From NCBI RefSeq assembly GCF_000170835.1, contig NZ_ABCP01000011.1, positions 1 through 64,000 of the forward strand: 64,000 bases of DNA, written 5' to 3'. The notes beneath the pieces were generated by a model. That model was not told the origin of the DNA, did not search any database, and was given only the letters and a program-made list of their open reading frames with translations. This DNA comes from Marinobacter algicola DG893 (lineage in GTDB: Bacteria; Pseudomonadota; Gammaproteobacteria; Pseudomonadales; Oleiphilaceae). A program made the translations under genes and the position numbers. Positions 9,209 through 17,965 of the stretch are shown in pieces; positions within the stretch are counted from its first letter, which is position 1, and every line of letters starts with the position of its first letter.

Positions 9209-9919
9209 ATGAGAAAAACCCTGATCGCACTGACTGTGGCCGGTGTCATGGCAGGCTGTTCTTCTTCCCAGGAAGCGGTTCCGGAAGATCCGGCGCTGGA
9301 ATCCACAGATGAAAAAGTCAGCTACGGCATGGGCCTGGTTATGGGCCAGAGAATGAGCAACGACTTGCCGAACCTTAAAATGGAGCAATTCCTTCAAGGC
9401 ATTCAGCACGGCCACGCCGGCGATGAAGAACAGACGCGAATGAGCCGTGAGGAAATCCAGGAAGCCCTGATGGCTTACCAGACCCAGCTCCAGGAGCAGG
9501 AGTCAGCCCAGGCAGAAGAACTGGCGAAGAAAAATCAGGAAGCCGGGGAACAGTTCCTCGCGGAGAACGCCAAACGCGACGGTGTCAAAACCACGGAATC
9601 CGGGCTGCAATATGAAATCCTGGAAGAAGGCGATGGTGAAAAGCCAACGGCCGAAGACCGCGTACAGGTGCACTACACCGGCGAATTGATCTCAGGCGAA
9701 GTATTCGACAGCTCACGCGAGCGTGGCGAGCCGGTCACCTTCGGCCTGAACCAGGTCATACCTGGCTGGACAGAAGGGCTGCAACTGATGCCTGAAGGCA
9801 GCAGGGCGAAACTCTACATTCCTGCGGAACTGGCTTACGGGCCTGGAGGAAACCAACGGATCGGGCCCAACGAGACCCTGGTCTTTGACGTGGAACTTCT
9901 GGAAATAAACCCGGAATAA
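9209..9919 (+). CDS. FKBP-type peptidyl-prolyl isomerase, lipoprotein
   Basis: About 236 residues. The start at 9209 follows TAAGGA and gives a clear lipoprotein signal with lipobox VMAGC (Cys17). The mature protein has an N-terminal helical dimerisation region (FKBP_N, starting YGMGLVMGQRM) and a long acidic helix. A C-terminal FKBP_C domain carries VQVHYTGELISGEVFDSS, VIPGWTEGLQLM and YIPAELAYG. This is the Mip/FkpA layout: a periplasmic proline isomerase and chaperone that helps envelope protein folding. An upstream in-frame ATG at 9125 would bury the signal peptide and lacks a ribosome-binding site. Confidence 0.93.
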   Translation: MRKTLIALTVAGVMAGCSSSQEAVPEDPALESTDEKVSYGMGLVMGQRMSNDLPNLKMEQFLQGIQHGHAGDEEQTRMSREEIQEALMAYQTQLQEQESAQAEELAKKNQEAGEQFLAENAKRDGVKTTESGLQYEILEEGDGEKPTAEDRVQVHYTGELISGEVFDSSRERGEPVTFGLNQVIPGWTEGLQLMPEGSRAKLYIPAELAYGPGGNQRIGPNETLVFDVELLEINPE

Positions 9920-9941
9920 ACACGCCGCTTGGCAACGGCTA

Positions 9942-9973
9942 CTCCCCCTGCTTCCTGTTGGAATCGGGGGGAG
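9942..9973. terminator. Possible hairpin between convergent FKBP gene and rsd
   Basis: CTCCCCC (9942-9948) pairs with GGGGGAG (9967-9973). It lies between the two convergent stop codons. There is no good T-tract, so it may be only a weak terminator. Confidence 0.35.
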
Positions 9974-9989
9974 ATTTCCAACCTTCACC

Positions 9990-10472
9990 TCAAGCCGACG
10001 ACATCACCTTGTCAGCGTGGGCATTATGTAGATGCTCAATCAGGAAATCTTCCATTTCAAAACGGCTTTCCAGAGTTTCACCAAGTTCTGACAGCTGCTG
10101 GAACAAGTCGCGAACTTCGCTCTCCGTCAACGACTGACCGTTAAGACGATCATTGAAATTCAGTGCCGTTTCCGTGGTCTGCTCAATTTTCGGGTACAGT
10201 TTTGCCGCCAGCTCCAGTCCACCGTCGTTGAATTCACGAGCTTCCTGAACCAATTGCTCGTAAATCTCGAAGTGCCCTGCCGAAACGTAATCCACCAGCA
10301 CCTCACACAGCTTGATAAACTTCGTGCGCAGCGCATCCGTCTGGGAATAGTCTGTCGTACCGGACAGATCGCAATAGTGTACCAGCAGCTCTTGCCTTTC
10401 TTTCAGCCAGCGATCAATCAGTTCGCTGACGCCACCCCAACGCTCCCTGGCATTACGGCAATTATCCAACAT
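9990..10472 (-). CDS. rsd: Rsd/AlgQ family anti-sigma-70 regulator
   Basis: 160-residue helical protein beginning MLDNCRNARERWGGVSELIDRWL, characteristic of Rsd/AlgQ. In E. coli Rsd binds sigma-70 and shifts RNA polymerase towards alternative sigma factors; in Pseudomonas AlgQ affects alginate and siderophore genes. The conserved HYCDLSG and ARERWGG segments are intact and length is typical. It lies 89 bases downstream of dsbB on the same strand, with room for its own promoter. Confidence 0.9.
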   Translation of the reverse strand: MLDNCRNARERWGGVSELIDRWLKERQELLVHYCDLSGTTDYSQTDALRTKFIKLCEVLVDYVSAGHFEIYEQLVQEAREFNDGGLELAAKLYPKIEQTTETALNFNDRLNGQSLTESEVRDLFQQLSELGETLESRFEMEDFLIEHLHNAHADKVMSSA

Positions 10473-10561
10473 GACGCCTATCTCCGGTTACCGGGTTCTG
10501 GTTTGATTACTGTTATATCGAAACTCAAGTTACCCCATGCCAGCGGTCCGTCGCAACCGTT

Positions 10562-11086
10562 TCATCCCTGTATCCACTCCGGCTTTCTTGGGGGCCGGAA
10601 AAGCATCACCAGGCCGACAATCACCAGTAACGAGAAAAAGATGGCCGTCCAGCCAGGAATACTGAGCCCCAGGAAACGCCAAGTCACTTCGGCGCAATCG
10701 CCCGTGCCTTTCAGCGCCGTGGTCAACACCTCCATCCAGGGCAACACATCCAGCATGTAATCCACCGATGGCCCGCAGGCCGGCACCTGATCCGCCGGCA
10801 GGCTTTGAAGCCACAGTTGTCGACCCGCCATCGCCAGACCCGCACCCGCGCTGACGGACAACAACACCCCGTAAATCCTTGCACCAAACCCATGAGGGCC
10901 GTGGAGCGCTGCCAGGAGGCTGACAGTGCCAGCAGCCATAAAACCGAATCGCTGCAGCCAACAAAGAGGACAGGGCTCCAACCCCATAACATGCTCCATG
11001 TAAAAGGCCACACCAAGCAGCCCGGCGCATAGCAGGAATATCAGAAAGAAAACGGCTCTGGAGTTCAAAGGGGTACCTCGGGTCAA
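10562..11086 (-). CDS. dsbB: Disulfide bond formation protein DsbB
   Basis: 174-residue inner-membrane quinone reductase that reoxidises DsbA. Four hydrophobic segments are visible. The first periplasmic loop carries CPLC (Cys39/Cys42), and the second loop has the CGPS Cys and the GDCAEV Cys, giving both redox pairs. The downstream internal ATG would remove the first transmembrane helix, so the start at 11086 is kept. dsbA is not in this window. rsd follows on the same strand. Confidence 0.93.
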   Translation of the reverse strand: MTRGTPLNSRAVFFLIFLLCAGLLGVAFYMEHVMGLEPCPLCWLQRFGFMAAGTVSLLAALHGPHGFGARIYGVLLSVSAGAGLAMAGRQLWLQSLPADQVPACGPSVDYMLDVLPWMEVLTTALKGTGDCAEVTWRFLGLSIPGWTAIFFSLLVIVGLVMLFRPPRKPEWIQG

Positions 11087-11229
11087 CGTTCAGGTCAGTC
11101 TGTCTCCCGCCTTGGGCGGCAAAGCATCGGATGCTGCAACCGCGCATCGAGCCTGCTATTCTCCCAGCATCAGGTGGCGGCTGCGAGCGCCCAGCCACTT
11201 AACCTTAAACCAATACGAACTTCAAGCCT

Positions 11230-11682
11230 ATGACACTTAAGCCAAAGTACGTTTTGCTGGCCCTGTTTTTTGCCCTCCCCCTGGCCCCAACCGCCTTTGC
11301 CCAAGAGGACGAAGGGGGAGATGAGCCGCAGGAAGAACAGGAAAAGGAACCGGCCATCACGGACTACATCGAAATGGATCCGCCCTTTGTCACCCACGTG
11401 GGGGACCCAGGCACCAAACTGACCTACCTCAAGGCCGCGGTTACCATCCGGGCGTCGAAGGAAACCACTCGTCCGGCAGTAGAGGCACACATGCCCAGGC
11501 TCCGTCATGAGCTGGTGATGCTGTTCGGGGAGCAGACGGACACAGAACAGCTGTCCTCGACCGAGGGGCAGCAGTCACTGCGAGAAGAGGCCACAAAGAG
11601 AATAAATGCTGCACTTGAAGAGCAGCAGACCGGTGAGACTATTACCGGTGTGCTGTTTACGGAGTTCGTTGTTCAGAAGTAA
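11230..11682 (+). CDS. FliL-like exported protein
   Basis: 150 residues. The N-terminal 25 residues form a hydrophobic signal ending TAFA-Q, followed by a highly acidic stretch. The rest resembles the FliL periplasmic domain: FVTHVGDPGTKLTYLKAAVTIR, HMPRLRHELVMLFGEQ, and the C-terminal GVLFTEFVVQK, where FliL proteins typically have a TxFVxQ ending. FliL associates with the flagellar stator. Here it stands alone, away from flagellar genes, and the signal looks cleavable rather than a membrane anchor, so it is probably a FliL paralogue with an unassigned role. Confidence 0.75.
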   Translation: MTLKPKYVLLALFFALPLAPTAFAQEDEGGDEPQEEQEKEPAITDYIEMDPPFVTHVGDPGTKLTYLKAAVTIRASKETTRPAVEAHMPRLRHELVMLFGEQTDTEQLSSTEGQQSLREEATKRINAALEEQQTGETITGVLFTEFVVQK

Positions 11683-11711
11683 TACCACGGCCGGGTGAGC
11701 AGGCGCAGGTA

Positions 11712-11924
11712 TCAGGCGATGCGGGAGAACAGGTCGTCGGCCGGCCGCGCCTCGCTGGCAACCTGTTCAGCGTCTTCCCATCCGGCTTCCCAGGCGGCAA
11801 CAACAACTTCTCCGCGATAGGGACAGCGGCTGCGCTCCATGCCCATAGAGGCGGCCATATAACCCTGGCGATAGGCTTTGTTCAGGGACTCAACATCCCA
11901 TCCTAATTTGATGTCTCTGGCCAT
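11712..11924 (-). CDS. rmf: Ribosome modulation factor RMF
   Basis: 70-residue basic protein that dimerises 70S ribosomes into inactive 100S particles in stationary phase. Diagnostic sequence: AYRQGYMAASMGMERSRCPY, then AAWEAGWEDA. E. coli RMF has 55 residues; the extra C-terminal residues seen here occur in other marine gammaproteobacteria. The start is set at 11924 because GGGAGA lies about 7 bases upstream; the earlier start at 11954 has none. Confidence 0.9.
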   Translation of the reverse strand: MARDIKLGWDVESLNKAYRQGYMAASMGMERSRCPYRGEVVVAAWEAGWEDAEQVASEARPADDLFSRIA

Positions 11925-12085
11925 ACCGGTTCTCCCTTTACCTGTAGCCACCATCAGATGCTGTCACTCTGCTTACAGAAATTAACAGCGCGAACCGAAG
12001 GTGACAAACGTTAATTACGTTTATGTGCGACAGGTCCGGGGAGAGTGTGACGCCCGACCGGGAGACCGGGAGAGGCACTCCCGGT

Positions 12086-13639
12086 TCAGGATTGCAGGTA
12101 TTGCTCCAGGAATTCTCCAAATGGCTGGTTTTCGGCTTGCTCCATTTCATCCTGCTCGGAAAGCGAATCAACGGTCATCTTTTCAAACGCCGCCATCACA
12201 TCCGGCGACAGCCCTTCCCCTCGCAGCGTTTGCTGGTGCTGCCTGGACATTTCCAGCCCCCATTCCCGGTGCCCCATGCCGGAAGCCTCCATGGCTTCAA
12301 GTACCTTCGCTGAAGGTAACTCACGCGGATCGTCGAGTTTGGCACGCTGATCATCCAGCGCTCGCCGATAGGTGGAATCTCCGTTCAAGCTGTCCAGCTG
12401 TTCCGCAAGGGGGGCGAGACGATCCATCAGGGCAACGGCAGCATCACCGACCCGACCCCGTTCACCGGAGCGACAGATCGTCAGGTCCGGATTCCGGCCC
12501 CGAGCCACCACATCCTGGTAGTTGTCATCCAGGCGGTCGCATTCGTCATCGTCAATGCGGGGGCTGTCTGACAGCAGACAATCCAGCAGGAACAGGTCAA
12601 GAAAATCGATCTGGCTTTCGTTGACGCCCACCGGAGAGAACGGATCCAGGTCCAGACAGCGCACTTCAATGTATTCCACGCCTCGTGACTCCAGGGCCTG
12701 TATCGGCTTTTCGCCACGTTCGGTGGTGCGCTTTGGCCGCACGGCGCTGTAATACTCGTTCTCAATCTGCAGCACGCTGGTGTTGATCTGGATGAATTCG
12801 CCGTCGCGCCGGGTTCCCATTTCTTCGTAGGCTGGCCACGGCGTGTGAATCGCCCTGAACAGGGTGTCGGTGTAGGTCTTTAGTTCATTGAAGCAGATAT
12901 TCAGCGATGCCTGAGCGTTGTTGTGGTAGCCCAGGTCGCCCATGCGCAGCGATGTGGCCTCGCGGCCATACCAGGTATCATCGCCGAACCGGCTCAAGTC
13001 ATGACGTACACCCGCCACAAAGCTGGCATCCAACGCTGGAGATGCTCCGAACAGCAGCATCAGCATCCAGCTACGGCGACGGAAATTGCGGATCAGCCAG
13101 AAATACTGGTCCGACTTGAAGTCCTGCAGGCTTTGCTGGTTGCCCAGGGCATCCTGCCAAAGCCTCCAGAAACTGTCAGGCAGCGACAGGTTGTAGTGGG
13201 CGCCGGCAATGCTTTGCATCATGCGGCCGTACCGCACAGCCAGCCCCTGGCGATACACGTGCTTCAGGCGACCGATATTGGCGGTGCCATACTCGGCAAT
13301 GGGAATGCTCGCGTCGCCGTCCAGCTCACACGGCATACTGGCGGCCCAGAACACCTCATCCTCAAGATTGCATTGAACGAAGCGGTGAATGTCACGGAGC
13401 GAATCAAGCATACCTCGCGTGGTATCGAACACCGGAGTAATCAGCTCCAACAGAGCTTCAGAGTAATCCGTGGTTATACGCGGATGGGTCAGTGTGGAAC
13501 CCAGCGAGCGGGGGTGCGGAGTCTGTGCGATAAAGCCGTTGCGATCGACCCGCAGGCCTTCTTTCTCAACGCCTTTTCGGAATCCGGCCCATTGGTTGGC
13601 CGTGAACTGCTGAAAAAGCTGATGGCGGGATTCACCCAT
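12086..13639 (-). CDS. gshA: Glutamate-cysteine ligase
   Basis: 517-residue cytoplasmic enzyme that joins glutamate and cysteine with ATP to give gamma-glutamylcysteine, the first step of glutathione synthesis. It is the gammaproteobacterial GshA type: start region FRKGVEKEGLRV, then TDYSEALLELITPV, the AGAHYNLSLPD segment and EYIEVRCLDLDPF. Length is normal. It is transcribed leftward downstream of tex, separated by a GC-rich hairpin. gshB is not in the window. Confidence 0.96.
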   Translation of the reverse strand: MGESRHQLFQQFTANQWAGFRKGVEKEGLRVDRNGFIAQTPHPRSLGSTLTHPRITTDYSEALLELITPVFDTTRGMLDSLRDIHRFVQCNLEDEVFWAASMPCELDGDASIPIAEYGTANIGRLKHVYRQGLAVRYGRMMQSIAGAHYNLSLPDSFWRLWQDALGNQQSLQDFKSDQYFWLIRNFRRRSWMLMLLFGASPALDASFVAGVRHDLSRFGDDTWYGREATSLRMGDLGYHNNAQASLNICFNELKTYTDTLFRAIHTPWPAYEEMGTRRDGEFIQINTSVLQIENEYYSAVRPKRTTERGEKPIQALESRGVEYIEVRCLDLDPFSPVGVNESQIDFLDLFLLDCLLSDSPRIDDDECDRLDDNYQDVVARGRNPDLTICRSGERGRVGDAAVALMDRLAPLAEQLDSLNGDSTYRRALDDQRAKLDDPRELPSAKVLEAMEASGMGHREWGLEMSRQHQQTLRGEGLSPDVMAAFEKMTVDSLSEQDEMEQAENQPFGEFLEQYLQS

Positions 13640-13656
13640 GAATGACTCCTGCTTGA

Positions 13657-13683
13657 ATGGCCGCCGGGAACACCGGCGGCCAT
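13657..13683. terminator. GC-rich hairpin between tex and gshA
   Basis: ATGGCCGCCGG (13657-13667) pairs perfectly with CCGGCGGCCAT (13673-13683) around a 5-base loop. It sits between the tex stop and the gshA start on the reverse strand. There is no T-run, so it could attenuate read-through or stabilise mRNA ends. Confidence 0.5.
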
Positions 13684-13707
13684 TACGATAGTGTGTAGCG
13701 GCGCGGG

Positions 13708-16038
13708 TTAACGGCCGTCTTTGCGGGCCGACGCCAGAGCCTGTGCCAGCGCTCCGGCCATGGCACCCTTTTGCCCGCTGTCTGCGCCCTTGTGGCGGTC
13801 ATTTCTTGCGGAAGGCTTGCCACCTTTACTGCTGGAGCCGGCGCGGTTATCGGATTTCTCCCCGGGCTGGTCATCCATACGCATGGAAAGCGCAATCCGC
13901 TTTCTCGGGATATCCACGTCCATCACTTTCACCTTGACGATATCCCCTGCCTTGACCACTTCCCTCGGATCTTTCACGAAGGTGTTCGACAACGCAGAGA
14001 TGTGCACAAGGCCATCCTGATGCACGCCGATGTCCACGAACGCGCCGAAGTTGGTCACGTTGGTGACCGACCCTTCCAGCACCATGCCCGGCTTCAGGTC
14101 ATTGAGGGTTTCCACCCCTTCCTCAAAGCTGGCAAAGCGGAACTCCGGCCTGGGGTCACGCCCCGGCTTCTCCAATTCCGTAATAATATCCTTTATGGTC
14201 GGCAGACCAAACTGTTCGGTGACGTAGTCCTGCGGGTTCAACGAACGCAGGAAATCGGCGTCTCCGACAATACCTTCAATCTTACGGTTATTCTGGCGGG
14301 CAATGGCTTCAACCACGCCATAAGCTTCCGGGTGCACCGACGAGCGATCCAGCGGATTGTCGCCCCCTGCAATGCGAAGGAAACCGGCCGACTGCTCAAA
14401 GGTACGATCACCTAGGCGGGACACTTTAAGCAACTGCCTGCGATCACGGAACACACCATTCTGATTACGAAAATCGACGATGTTCTGGGCAATGCTCTGG
14501 TTCAGGCCAGACACCCGTGCCAGCAGGGGGATGGATGCGGTGTTGAGATCCACGCCAACACCGTTAACACAGTCCTCTACCACGGCGTCCAGGCTGCGGG
14601 CCAGCTGCACTTGAGACACATCGTGCTGATACTGCCCCACGCCGATGGACTTGGGTTCGATCTTCACCATTTCCGCCAATGGATCCTGAAGCCGGCGGGC
14701 GATGGAGACCGCTCCACGAATGGTCACATCCAGGTCCGGCAGTTCGCGGGAGGCGAATTCAGAGGCGGAATAGATCGAGGCGCCCGATTCACTGACCACA
14801 ATCCGCGCCAGCTTCAGCTCCGGGTAACGCTTGCTCAGGTCCGCGACCAGCTTTTCGGTTTCACGGGAGGCAGTACCGTTACCAATGGCCACCAGCTCAA
14901 TGCGGTACTGCCGACACCAGTTCGCCAATTGTTCGATCGACTGATCCCACTGGTTGCGGGGCGCGTGCGGGAAAATACCACCATGACCCACCACCTGGCC
15001 GGTGCCATCGATAATGGCTACCTTCACACCGGTGCGCAGGCCGGGGTCCAGCCCCAGTGTGGCGCGGGGGCCCGCCGGCGCCAGTAACAGCAGATCCTTG
15101 AGGTTGGCGGCAAACACATTGATGGCCTCGGTTTCTGCCGCTTCCCGCACCTGGGCCATAAGGTCGGTTTCAATCTGGGTGGACAGTTTTACCCGCCAGG
15201 TCCAGCGCACCGCCTCCGACAACCAGCGATCGGCCGCACGGCCGTTGTCACGGATACGCCAGCGCGCGGCAATACGTTGTTCCGCCGGATGGGGCTGGCG
15301 ACGGTCGTCTTCCGCATCGCCAACCACAATGGAATAGGTGAGCACGCCTTCATTGCGACCCCGGAGGATGGCAAGCGCACGATGGGATGGCACCTTTTTC
15401 AATGGCTCGACATGGTCGAAGTAGTCGCGGAACTTGGCACCTTCATTTTCCTTGCCGTCCACCACGGTGACCTTGAGCTGCCCCTGCTGCCAGATAAAGT
15501 CACGCAGCTCACCCAGGAGTTCCGCATCCTCGGCAAAGCGTTCCATCAGAATGTAGCGGGCTCCATCAAGCGCGGCCTTGGTGTCGGTAACACCGGCCTC
15601 ATCATTGATATAGCCTTCCGCTGTGCTCTCTGGCTCCAGCGTGGGGTCGTCATACAGGGCATCGGCCAGGGGCTCCAGACCGGCTTCACGGGCAATCTGC
15701 GCCTTGGTCCGGCGCTTGGGCTTATACGGCAGGTAGAGGTCTTCCAGGCGGTTCTTGGTGTCCGCCGAATCGATGCTGGCACGTAATTCATCGGTCAGCT
15801 TGCCCTGCTCCTCAATACTGTTGAGGATCGTAGAGCGACGGTCTTCCAGCTCCCGCAGATAACGCAGGCGATCTTCCAGGGACCGTAACTGGCTGTCATC
15901 CAGCGAACCGGTAACTTCCTTGCGGTAACGGGCAATAAAGGGAACGGTGGCGCCACCGTCCAGCATTTCAACGGTGGCATTCACCTGCTGTTCACGAACA
16001 CCCAGTTCGTCAGCAATGCGCCTGATGATACTGTTCAT
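13708..16038 (-). CDS. tex: Tex family transcription accessory RNA-binding protein
   Basis: 776-residue cytoplasmic nucleic-acid-binding protein related to eukaryotic Spt6. Order of parts: helical N-terminal domain with [12 protein letters not shown] (about 30-41), a YqgF/RNase-H-like domain around [17 protein letters not shown], helix-hairpin-helix segments including [11 protein letters not shown], and a C-terminal S1 domain starting [21 protein letters not shown] lysine- and serine-rich tail (last ~60 residues) is typical. Length matches the family. Its precise molecular role is still poorly defined even in model species. Confidence 0.95.
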   Translation of the reverse strand: MNSIIRRIADELGVREQQVNATVEMLDGGATVPFIARYRKEVTGSLDDSQLRSLEDRLRYLRELEDRRSTILNSIEEQGKLTDELRASIDSADTKNRLEDLYLPYKPKRRTKAQIAREAGLEPLADALYDDPTLEPESTAEGYINDEAGVTDTKAALDGARYILMERFAEDAELLGELRDFIWQQGQLKVTVVDGKENEGAKFRDYFDHVEPLKKVPSHRALAILRGRNEGVLTYSIVVGDAEDDRRQPHPAEQRIAARWRIRDNGRAADRWLSEAVRWTWRVKLSTQIETDLMAQVREAAETEAINVFAANLKDLLLLAPAGPRATLGLDPGLRTGVKVAIIDGTGQVVGHGGIFPHAPRNQWDQSIEQLANWCRQYRIELVAIGNGTASRETEKLVADLSKRYPELKLARIVVSESGASIYSASEFASRELPDLDVTIRGAVSIARRLQDPLAEMVKIEPKSIGVGQYQHDVSQVQLARSLDAVVEDCVNGVGVDLNTASIPLLARVSGLNQSIAQNIVDFRNQNGVFRDRRQLLKVSRLGDRTFEQSAGFLRIAGGDNPLDRSSVHPEAYGVVEAIARQNNRKIEGIVGDADFLRSLNPQDYVTEQFGLPTIKDIITELEKPGRDPRPEFRFASFEEGVETLNDLKPGMVLEGSVTNVTNFGAFVDIGVHQDGLVHISALSNTFVKDPREVVKAGDIVKVKVMDVDIPRKRIALSMRMDDQPGEKSDNRAGSSSKGGKPSARNDRHKGADSGQKGAMAGALAQALASARKDGR

Positions 16039-16085
16039 GCAACCTCATCTGATGCTTACGAGTCAAAGCGCAAAGGTACAGCGGC

Positions 16086-17822
16086 TTATTGCTGCAGGCA
16101 AGCAGTGCGGCTACGGTTGTCCAGGAATTGCACAAGATCGTTCCAGGGCATTGGGCGGGCGTAGTAATAACCCTGGATTTCGTCACAGTGTTGCTGGCGC
16201 AGGAACTCCAGTTGTCCTTCCGTCTCCACCCCTTCCGCCACCACGCTGATCTGCAGGCTGTGAGCCAGGCTGATAATGGCACGAATAATATGCTCGGCGT
16301 CGGCTGACTGGCCCAGATCCTGAACAAAGGACTTGTCGATCTTCACGAGAGCAATAGGAAGGTGCTGCAGGTTGCTGAGGGAGGAAAAACCGGTTCCGAA
16401 GTCATCCAGGGCAAAACTGATGCCCAACTGGTTAAGCTCCCGCAAACATCGCTGGGCGTATTCCGGGTCATGCATCATGGCGCTCTCGGTAAGCTCCAGT
16501 TCCAACAGGCTGGTGTCGACATTGGCATTGAAGATGATGCGAAAGATGGTTTCGGTCATCTTGCGATCATGGAACTGCCGGAACGACAGGTTCACCGCAA
16601 ACACCAGCCCCGGGTGCCCCAGGTCTGCACACTCCTGCAGGCGCTTGCAGGCCTGCTCAATCACCCAGTAACCAATGGGAACGATCAACCCGCTGCGCTC
16701 AGCGACCGGGATGAATTCATCCGGGCCCACCAGCCCCCTTTCCGGGTGGTTCCATCGCAGCAGGCATTCCACGCCCCGAACTTCCTCGGACGCGAGGTCA
16801 ATACGCGGTTGATAATACACTTCCAGCTCATTGCCCCGCAGTGCGTTACGGAGATCCGCCTCCAGGCGGAGCTGGTATCCGGCCGTTATGTGCAACTGAC
16901 GATCGTAAAACCGGTAACTGGTACCGGGGTCGCGCTTGGCCTCAAACATGGCGCGATTGGCTCGTCGCAGGAGATTTTCCGGGCTGTGCCCCGCTTCCGG
17001 ATAGGTGGCCACGCCGAGGCTGGCGCTGACGACGACGTTCTGACCGTCAAGGCTGAATGGCTCACCCATCGCAGTCACGAGCTTGCGGATGATCTGAGTA
17101 ATATCCAGCGAGTCTTCCACTTTTTCAACAATGATCGCAAACTCGTCGCCGCCAATACGCATCAGCGAATCCACTCGTCGCAGATTCTGTCGCAGCCGCT
17201 CCGCCAGCTTCAGCATAATCTGATCACTCTTCTGGTAACCGAAGGATTCATTGAAGCTGCGGAAATCATCCAGATTAATATGCAACAGTGCCAGCCGCTG
17301 GCCGCCACGCTCAGCTCTCAGCAATGCCTGTTGCAGGCGATCAAAGAACAGATCACGGTTGATAAAACCACTGGCCACTTCCCGACCCAACTGGCCGTGA
17401 GCGGACTCCGAAAGCTGCTGCCGGTACCAAAGGCAGCGTACCGCGCGGCGCAGCCCCCACTCCTCCAATGACTGGCGGCTCAAATAGTCCGAAGCGCCGT
17501 TGGCGAGCAGATCAACAGCGCGCTCGGAAGCCAACTCGGCACTCAGTGCCAGTACCGGTTTCTCGCTGCTGGACACGGACAGATACTGCAGAAAAGCGTC
17601 CTCGGAACCACCATGAAACACGCAATCCCAGAGGATAACGTCAAAGTGGGTATTGCGAATCAGATCATCACAGTCGATAAGATCCGGGCACCAGGTCAGG
17701 TCCGGTTCCATTTCACGATCACGTGACAGGAGCGCGCCCAGCCAGAGAAAATCCGCATACTCCGGTGTCAGCACCAGCAACCGTACATGGCTGGGATTGG
17801 GTTGTTTTACTGCCAGGGTCAT
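16086..17822 (-). CDS. GGDEF-EAL cyclic-di-GMP protein with receiver-like N-terminus
   Basis: About 578 residues. Residues ~15-130 resemble a response-regulator receiver (VRLLVLTPEY, VILWDCVFHG, PVLALSAE, GASDYLSR). A GGDEF domain follows with intact IGGDEF near 224-229 and an RRVD inhibitory site five residues before it. The C-terminal phosphodiesterase-type domain has ECLLRWNHP in place of the usual EALLRW and an intact ALDDFGTGFSS with KIDKSFV. The Glu metal ligand is kept, so hydrolysis is possible; both activities or a switch are conceivable. No membrane segment is seen. ATG 17822 is used; the adjacent upstream codon is TTG. Confidence 0.9.
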   Translation of the reverse strand: MTLAVKQPNPSHVRLLVLTPEYADFLWLGALLSRDREMEPDLTWCPDLIDCDDLIRNTHFDVILWDCVFHGGSEDAFLQYLSVSSSEKPVLALSAELASERAVDLLANGASDYLSRQSLEEWGLRRAVRCLWYRQQLSESAHGQLGREVASGFINRDLFFDRLQQALLRAERGGQRLALLHINLDDFRSFNESFGYQKSDQIMLKLAERLRQNLRRVDSLMRIGGDEFAIIVEKVEDSLDITQIIRKLVTAMGEPFSLDGQNVVVSASLGVATYPEAGHSPENLLRRANRAMFEAKRDPGTSYRFYDRQLHITAGYQLRLEADLRNALRGNELEVYYQPRIDLASEEVRGVECLLRWNHPERGLVGPDEFIPVAERSGLIVPIGYWVIEQACKRLQECADLGHPGLVFAVNLSFRQFHDRKMTETIFRIIFNANVDTSLLELELTESAMMHDPEYAQRCLRELNQLGISFALDDFGTGFSSLSNLQHLPIALVKIDKSFVQDLGQSADAEHIIRAIISLAHSLQISVVAEGVETEGQLEFLRQQHCDEIQGYYYARPMPWNDLVQFLDNRSRTACLQQ

Positions 17823-17965
17823 CAAGAAGCGTCCCGTTCCTCGTGATCAAACATCTCCGTTCCCTCAAGAATAGCTGATAGATCGTCAAGGTACAGCATG
17901 TCTGCCTGGTGTAGAATGTATGCTTCCCAGGTTGTCTCGGAATTTCCCGGATTGGCGCAATTATT

